Shown piece by piece: positions 9,101 to 15,181 of a stretch of 64,000 nucleotides of DNA. The number at the start of each line of letters is the position of its first letter. The first letter of the stretch is position 1. The position numbers were made by a program, and so were the translations under genes. The notes beneath the pieces are model-generated. The model was given only the letters and a program-made list of their open reading frames with translations, was not told where the DNA came from and searched no databases. This DNA comes from PALSA-1006 sp963733265 (GTDB lineage: Bacteria > Pseudomonadota > Gammaproteobacteria > Burkholderiales > Gallionellaceae), in contig CAVTCF010000005.1 of NCBI GenBank assembly GCA_963733265.1, positions 180,618 through 244,617 of the forward strand, read 5' to 3'.

Positions 9101-11956
9101 AGCGCGACCGGTAGTGGCTACAAGATGGAGCAAATAAGCACCGGTACGGGGTTCATTGATATTGCAGCAGGCGGCAGTCTGACTTTGGGTAATGAAGAGT
9201 CAGTGATATATACCGCCGGACAGCTTGCAACGGGAATTCCAGTAACGAGCAACATAAATAAAGGCACATCTCTTTTTGGTGGCACGACTGGAAACTATTA
9301 TTACGGTGTGAACGGCGGCGACATCAATATTCAGGTCGATGGCAACGTTAATGGTGCAGCCACCGATCAACTGATCACGGCTTGGCAATGGAGACCCGTC
9401 AATAAGCTCGGCTATGCAGGTGCATTACAAGGTTCGTGGTGGATCGATTTAGGGTCTTTCCGTCAAAATATCGGCGCACTGGGAGGCGGCAATGTGAGCG
9501 TGACTGCCGGTGGTGAAATCAATAATTTGTCTGTGGTTGTACCTACCACGGGTTATGCTGACTCATCCAACACCATCCATGTTTTGGGTGGAGGCAATTT
9601 GAATGTGACTGCCGGTGGTAATATTAACAGCGGTATCTTTTATGTCGGCAACGGTCAGGGTACGATTGTGGCCGGAGGCGATCTGGGCGCAACACCAAGT
9701 GCGTCATCAGGTGCAACAGCAAGAGTGGATAGCACCGGCAACCCGATATACACCATTTTGGCGCTGGGGCAGGGCAATTTTGACGTGAGCACGGGCGGTG
9801 ATCTGACTTTACAGACGGTGTTGAACCCGACTGCGTTGAGTCAAGCAACTACACTGCTTGCCGGTAGTAAAACACCGACTTATTTTTTCACCTACGGCGA
9901 TACCAGCGGTATTACCCTTTCAAGTCTGGGGGGCAATGTAAAACTAAAGAATGACACGACTTCATTCACATCTTCCTTTAATTTGAACAGTAGTGCTGGT
10001 GGGATAGCGCAGGCAACAGTGTATCCAGGGTCGTTGCAGGTGACAGCACTGGATGGAAGCATTACCGTCAATCCTATGACTTTGTTCCCCTCGGCAAACG
10101 GTAATCTGAATCTTGTTGCCGCAGCGGATATCAATCTGAACAGTTCGGGATCGGAGTCGGCAACAATAGTAATGTCCAATAACGACCCGGCTACACTGCA
10201 GGCCAACTCGCCGGTCAGCAACACCAGCGCCGACAAAACCTTTTTTCCTGATCTGACCATCGGCAATAGCATTATCCATGCTTTGGATGCCAATCCGGCG
10301 GTTATAGCTGCCGGGGGCAGTATCTTTGGCGACAACACTGTCAGTCTAAACTCAGCCAATCTGGTTTTGCCGAAAGCAGTAGAAATTCAGGCTGGGCAGG
10401 ACGTGCAAAACCTTTCACTCAGCGTGCAAAACCAGAACAGTACGGATACCACCAGTATCGTGGCAGGCCGGGATATCGTGTTTACTGCTACGGATGTCGC
10501 CACGCCAGGCATTAATGTAGCTGGCCCCGGACAAGTTATTTTGCAAGCCGGGCGCAACGTGAATCTGGGCGAATCCAATGGAGTAACGACCAATGGTAAC
10601 CTGGCCAATTATCTGTTGCCAGCAGGCGGTGCCAGTGTCACGGTGCTGGCCGGTGTTGGACAAGGCGCAACTGACACGCAGGCATTCATCGATAAATATA
10701 TCAATCCCGGCAAATCATCCAACTACAACGCTGATCTGGTTGCCTTTGCCAGTGCCTATGGGGTTACCCAGAACTCTAGTTCCTATGCTGATCTGGTTGC
10801 TTTTGTCAGTGCCTATGGGGGCAGCCTGAATTCTAAAGCCAGCTCTGAGCTAATCGCTTTTGTCAGCAATAATGGTGCCCCTGCGAATCTTAGTGCTGCG
10901 CAGGCGTTTACCTACTTTGTTTCTATGCAGGATAACTTGAAGTCAAACTTTGTCGCCACACAGAACATCAGCCCGGCACAGGCGTTTGCCGACTTCAATT
11001 CCATGCAGAATTCGCAGTCAATCTTTGTAGCGTCGCAAAACACCACCCCGACACAGGCGTTCACCGATTTTACTTCCATGCAGAAAAACTTGCAGGCAAG
11101 CTTCGTCAATCAAGTGTTTTTCGATGAATTGGCGCAGTCGGGAACAAGTGCTGTAACCACGGGGAATTATCAGCAAGGCTATGCTGCGATTGCAACCCTT
11201 TTCCCAACGACTAACAGTTATCTGGGGGATATCAACCTGTATTACAGCCAGATCAAGACGGAGAGCGGTGGGGCAATTAATCTGCTGACACCCGGTGGCA
11301 GTGTAAACGCGGGTTTGGCTAATCCTTCATCTTCTGGTCCTGTAAAGACAGCGGCACAATTGGGTGTCGTTACTGTGTCCGGTGGCGATGTGAATGCTTT
11401 CGTCAATACTGATTTTACGGTGAACCAGTCGCGCGTATTTACCTTGCAGGGTGGCGATATTCTGATGTGGTCTTCATACGGCAACATCGATGCGGGTAAG
11501 GGTTCAAAGACGGTTTCCTCTACGCCGCCCCCGCTGCTGGTGGTTGATCCGAAAACAGGAAGTTTTACCGTGGATGCAACTCAATCTGTGGTGGGTAGCG
11601 GTATTCGCGTGTTGTTGGCGAACCCGGATGTAGTGCCGGGCAACGTGGAACTTATCGCTCCGGTGGGCACGGTTAACGCGGGCGATGCGGGTATCGGTTC
11701 CGCCGGTAATATCACCATCGCCGCGCTGCATGTGGTGGGCGCAGACAACATCAACTTCGGCGGCACGTCCGCCGGGGTGCCGACTACGGTGCAGGCACCG
11801 GTCAGCGTCAGTATGGGTAGCCAAGATGCGAGCAAAGCAGCCGAACAGTCCACGCAGAGCATTAATAACTTGACCGACTTGGCCAATGCCAAAGACTTTA
11901 AGCCCACCTTCCTGTCTGTTGATGTATTCGTGTTGGGAGATGGCGCGAATCCATAA
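179..11956 (+). CDS. giant filamentous haemagglutinin-family adhesin (TPS domain, DUF3739-like C-terminus)
   Basis: This gene encodes a secreted adhesin of about 3925 residues. ATG 179 is chosen over the upstream TTG at 161 because GAGAGG lies 6 bases before it. The N-terminus has an extended signal peptide of about 44 residues, a proline-rich linker and a CGGC motif (Cys63/Cys66). These are the only cysteines I noticed. Residues ~75-190 match the haemagglutination-activity (TPS) domain, with the conserved NQNGIIF-type motif. The middle is thousands of residues of Ser/Thr/Asn/Gly-rich beta-helix repeats. The end (from ~11100) resembles DUF3739, with motifs such as GNIDAGKGSKT and APVGTVNAGDAGIG. 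No TpsB transporter gene is visible downstream. The downstream neighbours are an ExbB/ExbD/TonB set, a type II-like secretion operon and LapD/LapG, which suggests regulated surface display. Adhesin identity is confident; the export route is inference. Confidence 0.9.
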   Translation: MKKNTQKVHTIKSRAPQFGRLTVLVGALIATGVLPPLVMPTAAAVGMPPLPRPSLPVPMGLPCGGCTLSTQSYVPANVYASFDPTGALNSQKPFVTNGNNLTINQQAQTAILNWQSFNIANGNSVTFNQPNSTSSTLNRIWDSQPSVIAGSLNANGQIYLINQNGIIFSGTAQVNTGTLIASSLNISDALYTAGYLTNTSGTPDFTSFNPNVPSGFVRVDTGALLNGSRVMLFAPVVENSGKITTPDGQTILAAGTSVYLAASQDPNLRGLLVEVDVSVPQLDANGNTVMVSFAGQPVSGLADTTNPPTLTSHPAYVLNNAAGTVTNTATTYNTDGTPKNYISAPRGNITLVGYAVNQDGLLSATTAVNENGTIKLEARYDAWDASAASGALQSKVTQNTNSNNILNGGVGSDGNAPYDIRATQTGTVTLGPNSNITIAPESASTSTVTAGQGFNPSIVEVMGNTINMRSGSSIVAPGGKVTLAAISSINASAPSDGSGSNVYQEITSTNAYSGFLNPGYIPSSAAGDTARVFLDSGSKIDVSGSTATVSVAQDILSVQLRGTELANFPLQTNGYLWGKNVYIDIRQGSTLVNYSGEEAQIAQGVAQLTSAGGTVKLFSTGDVVAKAGSLINISGGQVDYTGAIIPSTTLISNGVQYNIANAPGNIIYNGIGGTYSVNHAKWGVTDSYSTMSGGDIRGIWDAGYVQGQAAGTLSIVAPSVVLNSTVTANTVVGTYQTQPYVTPTALATAGLTDNYKNTWQMLPEGGTLSIGDSSASGTFFNIYNTSNTAQNYVTNSNITFQANTLSSSFAVGDTLPSEFAGTSSTPGTVYIDPQLISQTDGIDNLSLSTNGMITVKSGTTLTLAPGGSLSLLADIIKMEGSISAPSGTVSLKTTYTTTTTSTIAGEIKIGADASPSTISTRGSWVNESSLQGVSNLSTPQYINGGSITIKSGGNLDITAGSVLDASAGALLSSSNKVTGGNGGAITLSGNFDQATNPYVAQLDNLNLYSYGVAGGKGGALTISAGDIVIGGTASNALSLSADFFSTGGFSSYTLNSAGGLNGILVEPNTTVVATSQTLVLNATDYKQASGSNIYNFSTPTVLPDWERIPVNVTLNLNANPNNSSQANGSLIVGEGATIKVDPTATIKLWSDTQLTVLGTLDAPAGTIDLELNTLLGNGNVNFNNSSIWLGSQSELLSTGVTKLTPSSTGLTQGQVLNGGTVKINSNMFVVAQQGSLIDVSGTSTYLDLPTLSSGVQIYQKGLVAGNAGSVNISATEGVFLDGTMKAGVDTSTAQAGSFSLALTPQSGTYNGFRSSTWELYVQSSGSGTFVSKVGDSVATSDFTNVEGMAYVDASALKTAGFDQITLTNSNLNGLISFADQTTLQARQRITLDAPIIELTGNSGSASVNSAYVNLANSNVSNQTATAPAAGSGEFTVSAQLVDLTGNISVSGINQLAINSAGDIRLNGVLNSPTGATALQGSLSTQGAISLQANQVYPTTMSQFSINSSTGEYAAVAVNTAVTASVTSGNIVNVADTSKLAVGDSVSGDGFPAGTIIKSISNGTTFVTSLADTNATATGASLQIASGRVVTVADTSNLAVGESVTGGGFPAGTVIASITNGTTFVTSLADTNTTANSASTIVNGNLFNSNLSGGLTVTAGDISLGNYVNANPTGVKVAELQVFLPTNTIQIKLNNNAAGVPTQSISPVMSAGGQVTLNAATIDQGGVLKAPMGSIALNGSQSVKLDSGSLTSVSADGEIIPFGSIQGGSTLVYNLGYSQNGSPNYVTISAATLPTKQINISGNNIAIANEAVIKGVVIKAAVVDLSGGGDLYTNEFIPGSGGAPNVLDPTATTANTFAIIPGISTFAPYDPQLTGQYNSSASKSVLTVGETVYLAGGNGLSAGYYALLPASYALLPGAYRINLTSGYQDMSPSQPVNMVDGSQIIAGKLGVAGTDILSSRWSGFTVETGAMARTQSQYQDSYASSFFATQAAANGTAVPLQPQDAGQLVVTAIANNVTTPTLSLNGTFAASPGKGGVGAQVDLSISGGKFEIVNGIGADNGYVQLDSTSLTNMDVNSLLIGGVRGQPTTQTVNGITTTTTPITVGATDVLVNNAGSVLSGPEIILAGTNSVTVASGSSIQGAGTFAGQANNLAIGNTTTGVSGDGALLRVSSGPKVAVTRANLGTATPFLSIVSGATVGAQNNAVLLDSSYKTTVDSSAILTGQSLSVAAQNIDVGTNPNASVSSPTLALSGTLLTQALAFNDLTLHSYNGINFYASGNLDGQYASTPHVLSNLVLNSSSLNGFNASGSNSIYATNVTLTNTNTSADTSTVPAYSAGSLTITGNQITLAGGSQAIQGFDKVTFNATKQIIAQGTGSITIDAKDTTVNHDLVLQAGQITAGNNASLTITASNEAVSILPVAGATASATSALNAKLSIVGGSIADSGIIDLPSGSITLHATTGDVTLASGSITSAKGLSETISGQTVYANAGTVGLTSDSGAVNIKSGALVDVSGASDGGNAGSINVSAIYGTATVAGNLQGSATANFAGGSFALDANTLGLIPGSTTGNSLTDLNATLTTGGFTTLRDIRVRTGDLIVAPGTVVQSQTFNLTADTGAIDVFGTINASGTNGGNILLAANGNVTLESGSLLDTHATSGMLSNAAVATTNGVTTVTVASTANLAVGELISGDGFPSGTVITSITNGTTFVTSNADTNANATGVALQVGNSGGNVALETTTGAINMMKSAAVQIDVRGGNGGKVLLRALQTNGGTDLAVNVAKNPDGTSSTGFNISTGANVSLEGFKVYNNASLSKLAPTDVSGSDIAINSKDVAANTNTTSFFYNDAQTFANNAGAIQNRLGIGSNISVIPGIEIDSVGNLTLKANWDLSAWHFNSEPGVLTLRAAGNLNFGLGTTTASLTDGFTANTQIKSTTTFAPTGTPSWSYRLVAGADSTSADVMAVNNTIASAGGNVVLVSGSATGSGYKMEQISTGTGFIDIAAGGSLTLGNEESVIYTAGQLATGIPVTSNINKGTSLFGGTTGNYYYGVNGGDINIQVDGNVNGAATDQLITAWQWRPVNKLGYAGALQGSWWIDLGSFRQNIGALGGGNVSVTAGGEINNLSVVVPTTGYADSSNTIHVLGGGNLNVTAGGNINSGIFYVGNGQGTIVAGGDLGATPSASSGATARVDSTGNPIYTILALGQGNFDVSTGGDLTLQTVLNPTALSQATTLLAGSKTPTYFFTYGDTSGITLSSLGGNVKLKNDTTSFTSSFNLNSSAGGIAQATVYPGSLQVTALDGSITVNPMTLFPSANGNLNLVAAADINLNSSGSESATIVMSNNDPATLQANSPVSNTSADKTFFPDLTIGNSIIHALDANPAVIAAGGSIFGDNTVSLNSANLVLPKAVEIQAGQDVQNLSLSVQNQNSTDTTSIVAGRDIVFTATDVATPGINVAGPGQVILQAGRNVNLGESNGVTTNGNLANYLLPAGGASVTVLAGVGQGATDTQAFIDKYINPGKSSNYNADLVAFASAYGVTQNSSSYADLVAFVSAYGGSLNSKASSELIAFVSNNGAPANLSAAQAFTYFVSMQDNLKSNFVATQNISPAQAFADFNSMQNSQSIFVASQNTTPTQAFTDFTSMQKNLQASFVNQVFFDELAQSGTSAVTTGNYQQGYAAIATLFPTTNSYLGDINLYYSQIKTESGGAINLLTPGGSVNAGLANPSSSGPVKTAAQLGVVTVSGGDVNAFVNTDFTVNQSRVFTLQGGDILMWSSYGNIDAGKGSKTVSSTPPPLLVVDPKTGSFTVDATQSVVGSGIRVLLANPDVVPGNVELIAPVGTVNAGDAGIGSAGNITIAALHVVGADNINFGGTSAGVPTTVQAPVSVSMGSQDASKAAEQSTQSINNLTDLANAKDFKPTFLSVDVFVLGDGANP
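4752..5083 (+). repeat. two tandem ~50-residue repeats inside the adhesin, third copy at 8179-8349
   Basis: Two adjacent coding repeats share the pattern VADTS-LAVGxSV-GxGFPAGT-I-SI-NGTTFVTSLADTN. A third diverged copy occurs about 3.2 kb downstream (8179-8349). The DNA of the copies is also similar, which suggests duplication within the gene rather than the general beta-helix periodicity. Confidence 0.75.
10717..11110 (+). repeat. short tandem repeats before the adhesin C-terminal domain
   Basis: The coding sequence contains repeated units. Three resemble ADLVAF-SAYG, and three resemble QAF-DF-SMQ followed by a conserved FVA-QN segment. They sit between the beta-helix stalk and the DUF3739-like end and break the beta-helix pattern. 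A role as a flexible or helical spacer is inference. Confidence 0.6.
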
Positions 11957-12041
11957 GGACTCCATTTGTTAATCCAGCGTCGCGCCGGGAAATAATCCGG
12001 TGCGTCATTATCCTGTAACTTGAAATTGCGAAAATAGAAAC

Positions 12042-13829
12042 ATGAAAACGACAACTGCCCGGCGCATCAAATCACTCTCAATATTCTGCATTGCGGCTCT
12101 GGCATTACTGCCGGGTCTTTCTCATGCCTGGTGGAACGGGGATTGGGATACACGCAAAAAACTTACGTTGAATACGGCTCAGGCGGCCACTAAAGAACCC
12201 CTGACTCAGGTGCCGGTGCTGGTGCGTTTGCATACGGGCAATTTTGATTTCGGCAATGTCAAAGATAACGGTGGCGATATTCGCTTTGTAGCCGAGGACG
12301 ACAAAACGCAGCTCAAGTATCACATCGAGAAATTTGATGCAGTCAACGAGATGGCGCTGGTGTGGGTGCAGGTGCCGAAATTGACGCCCGGCAAGGCCGA
12401 CACGATCTGGATGTATTACGGCAATTCCAAGGCGACCCCTGCCGATGATGTCAAGGCGACTTTCGATGCGAATCAGGTAGCGGTGTATCACTTCGATGAA
12501 ACCGAGGGCTTGCCGCAGGATCGCAGCGGCAAGGGCAATAATGCAACACAGTCCGGCGCGAAAGTGGGCGAGGGTTCTCTGGTTGGTCGGGGCGCTACTT
12601 TCGACGGCGGCAACACGATCACCGTCCCTGCCTCGCCCACGCTCAAGTTAGTGGCTGCGCAGGGTTTCACCGTTTCGGCCTGGATCAAGACGGCCGTCGT
12701 GCAAAACAGTGCAGTTCTGTTCCAGCAGCAGGATGGGCCAAAGTCAATCAGCTTGAGTATCTCCGGTGGCAAACTCGTTGCCGCCTTTGGAGCGACGGAA
12801 ACGCCGAGAACCATGGATGTTACGCCGGGAGTGTGGCATCACGTGGCGCTGACTGCCGGGCAGGTTCTGACCGTGTATCTGGACGGGAAGGAGATCGCGC
12901 AGGCGCCGGTCACGCTTGCCGATATGCAAGGCGACATTACTTTCGGCAAACTCTTTACCGGCGAGATGGACGAACTGAAATTGTCCAATGTGGCGCGTTC
13001 GGCAGACTGGATCAAGATCGAGGCGGAAAGCCAGGGGGCCGATGCACTGCTGGTGGGGTACGGTCAGGATGAAGCGAACGGCGGTGGCGGTACTTCGTAT
13101 TTCGGCACCATCTTGCATTCCGTTACAACAGACGGTTGGGTGGTGATCGGAATATTGATTGTGATGGCGTTGATCAGTTGGGTGGTTATGGGGCTGAAAG
13201 CAGTCGTAATCAGCAAAGTGCAAAAAGGCAACAAAGCATTTTTGCTCGATTATGGCAAATTGTCGATTACCGAAACTGCGAAGCTGGATCAAGCCCAAAC
13301 TGAAGAAGATGCGGAGATTGAAAATTCACAACTGCTGATCGCCCTCTACGGCAAACATGATCATTATCAGGATTCGACTCTGTACCATATTTATCACACC
13401 GGAATACAGGAAATCAAAAATCGTTTCGCCAATGTTGAAGCATCGCAGCAATATCTTTCTCCGCAGGCAATCGGGGCAATTAAGGCCAGTCTGGACGCCA
13501 CACTGGTACGCGAGAATCAGAAACTCGGCAGTCTGATGGTGTTGCTCACCATTGCGATTAGCGGAGGCCCATTTTTGGGTCTGTTGGGTACGGTGGTGGG
13601 TGTGATGATTACTTTCGCCGCGATTGCGGCGACGGGCGATGTGAACGTGGCGGCGATTGCGCCGGGTATCGCGGCAGCGTTGGTGGCGACGGTGGCGGGT
13701 CTTGCCGTGGCGATTCCCGCATTGTTCGGTTACAACTACCTCGGCAGTTTGATCAAGAACACCTCTGCGGATATGCACATTTTTGTGGATGAATATATCA
13801 GCCGCATTACTGAATTCTATTCCCGCTAG
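12042..13829 (+). CDS. DUF2341-LamG-ExbB/TolQ fusion proton-channel protein
   Basis: This 595-residue protein starts with a signal sequence (to about residue 30). A DUF2341-like domain (~30-140, beginning WWNGDWDTRKK) and a LamG/concanavalin-like fold (~145-335) follow. After a glycine-rich linker comes a membrane segment at ~362-385. The rest is a MotA/TolQ/ExbB channel domain, whose other hydrophobic helices lie at ~494-576 (motif GPFLGLLGTVVGVM). ExbB proteins normally lack a folded ectodomain of this size. ExbD and TonB genes follow directly, so it should form the proton-driven motor of a TonB complex in the inner membrane. A LamG domain facing the periplasm could sense or bind the adhesin or a polysaccharide, but that is inference. 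Confidence 0.88.
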   Translation: MKTTTARRIKSLSIFCIAALALLPGLSHAWWNGDWDTRKKLTLNTAQAATKEPLTQVPVLVRLHTGNFDFGNVKDNGGDIRFVAEDDKTQLKYHIEKFDAVNEMALVWVQVPKLTPGKADTIWMYYGNSKATPADDVKATFDANQVAVYHFDETEGLPQDRSGKGNNATQSGAKVGEGSLVGRGATFDGGNTITVPASPTLKLVAAQGFTVSAWIKTAVVQNSAVLFQQQDGPKSISLSISGGKLVAAFGATETPRTMDVTPGVWHHVALTAGQVLTVYLDGKEIAQAPVTLADMQGDITFGKLFTGEMDELKLSNVARSADWIKIEAESQGADALLVGYGQDEANGGGGTSYFGTILHSVTTDGWVVIGILIVMALISWVVMGLKAVVISKVQKGNKAFLLDYGKLSITETAKLDQAQTEEDAEIENSQLLIALYGKHDHYQDSTLYHIYHTGIQEIKNRFANVEASQQYLSPQAIGAIKASLDATLVRENQKLGSLMVLLTIAISGGPFLGLLGTVVGVMITFAAIAATGDVNVAAIAPGIAAALVATVAGLAVAIPALFGYNYLGSLIKNTSADMHIFVDEYISRITEFYSR

Positions 13830-13837
13830 AGGTTGCA

Positions 13838-14242
13838 ATGAAAGTTCAAGAAGACAATGAACCGTTTGACGAAATCAACATTACGCCGATGCTTGATCTG
13901 GCGTATGTGCTGCTGATTATTTTTATCATCATGACTACGGCATCGGTTCAGGGTATCAAGGTTAATCTGCCCCAGGCCAGCAAGACGCCTGCGCTGGCTA
14001 AGCCCAAGACCAAGGCCATTACCGTTGCGGCAGACGGCAAGATTTACCTGGATACTTACCCGGTTACGTTTGCCGAGCTGGAAACGCGTTTGCGCGCCTA
14101 CAGCGCGGAAACGCCCGATCTGCCCGTGATCATCAAAGGTGATGCGAAAGTGCAGTACGAAAAGATTATTGATGTGATGGATTTGTTGGGACGCCTCGAC
14201 ATTACGCATCTGGGATTGGTCACGCAAAAGGCAACGAAATAG
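13838..14242 (+). CDS. exbD: ExbD/TolR-family biopolymer transport protein
   Basis: The 134-residue product has the ExbD layout: a short cytoplasmic N-terminus, one membrane helix (~20-38) and a periplasmic domain of about 95 residues. The helix carries the proton-pathway aspartate in the motif INITPMLDLAYVLLIIF. The gene lies 8 bases after the ExbB fusion and 3 bases before the tonB-like gene, so the three are almost certainly cotranscribed. ExbD works with ExbB to convert proton flow into movement of TonB. Confidence 0.92.
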   Translation: MKVQEDNEPFDEINITPMLDLAYVLLIIFIIMTTASVQGIKVNLPQASKTPALAKPKTKAITVAADGKIYLDTYPVTFAELETRLRAYSAETPDLPVIIKGDAKVQYEKIIDVMDLLGRLDITHLGLVTQKATK

Positions 14243-14245
14243 CTC

Positions 14246-14896
14246 GTGCGTTCGCCCATGACTACGATTCCGGTGACATCCAAAAAGCGATATCGCAAGC
14301 ATTTGCCGATAATGGCGGGTGCGGTTGTGCTCTTGCTGGTGGTGGTTGCCGTGGTATTGCTAATCAAGAATTTTCTCTCGGATTCCGACGGACCGAAAAA
14401 ACGCAAGGTGCAGATAATATCTTTGGTTAAGCCGCCGGAACCGCCTCCGCCTCCGCCGAAGCCGCCGGAAGAAAAGCCGCCGGAACAACCCAAAGAGGAA
14501 ATAAAGCAGGAAGAACAAAAGCAGGAACCGGTTAAAGCCGATTCACAGCCTCCGGGGCCAAGCGGCCCCAGTTCGGCAAACGGCGATCCCAGCTTTGGAT
14601 TCGGACCGGGTGGCGGGGGCGGCAGTGGCAGTCGTTACGGGTATTTCGCCGGGCAGCTTCAAAAAGGAATCATTGACCAATTTAATCGCAATGAGAAATT
14701 GCGCAATAAGGAATACAAATTGGGGGTCGCGTTTTGGATTGAGAAAGACGGGAGTTTTTCCAAAATTGAATTGCTGGATTCGACCGGGGATAAAGAGTTG
14801 GATGCGCTGTTAAAAAAGGAGTTGATCAAGTTTAAGTTTGAAGACTTGCCGGAAGATTATCCCAAGCATATTAAATTGAGTATTAATTCGCGTTAA
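14246..14896 (+). CDS. tonB: TonB-like energy transducer
   Basis: The protein has one N-terminal membrane helix (~20-45). A proline- and charge-rich periplasmic spacer follows (PPEPPPPPPKPPEEKPPEQP, then Glu/Lys/Gln-rich). A glycine-rich hinge leads to a TonB C-terminal fold of about 85 residues that ends in LSINSR. GTG 14246 follows the exbD stop closely; ATG 14258 is an alternative start and neither has a strong ribosome site. TonB normally spans the periplasm to energise outer-membrane receptors. The window contains no TonB-dependent receptor, so its target here may be the porin or the adhesin-export apparatus; this is inference. Confidence 0.88.
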   Translation: MRSPMTTIPVTSKKRYRKHLPIMAGAVVLLLVVVAVVLLIKNFLSDSDGPKKRKVQIISLVKPPEPPPPPPKPPEEKPPEQPKEEIKQEEQKQEPVKADSQPPGPSGPSSANGDPSFGFGPGGGGGSGSRYGYFAGQLQKGIIDQFNRNEKLRNKEYKLGVAFWIEKDGSFSKIELLDSTGDKELDALLKKELIKFKFEDLPEDYPKHIKLSINSR

Positions 14897-14905
14897 CAGG
14901 CTGTT

Positions 14906-15128
14906 ACAAAGTTCAGCCAGCGCCGTTGTGCGTTTTTGCTCCCTTCTCCCGCAGGCGGGATAACCAGCGACTTAGCTATCGTATTTTGATAGCTAAGTCG
15001 AATGGCTAGTTAGATCATCAGAAGGGCTGGGGATGAGGGCGGTGCGATGAAACGAAACTAGTTAGCACTCGACGCCCCTCACCCTAACCCTCTCCCGCCT
15101 GCGGGGAGAGGGGATGGCTGAACTTTGT
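14906..15128. repeat. MITE-like element with 14-bp terminal inverted repeats
   Basis: A 223-bp noncoding segment is bounded by perfect 14-bp inverted repeats, ACAAAGTTCAGCCA (14906-14919) and its complement (15115-15128). Inside are CTCCCGC-rich segments in both orientations and a perfect 13-bp stem with a 7-base loop (14968-14980 and 14988-15000, CGACTTAGCTATC). It lies exactly between two genes. I see no clear target-site duplication, so it may be a REP/BIME-like repeat rather than a transposed MITE. Confidence 0.6.
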
Positions 15129-15181
15129 GGCGAATCAGAAATAACTTTAAGCAACATCCGGGAATGAATAGGAAACCATGT

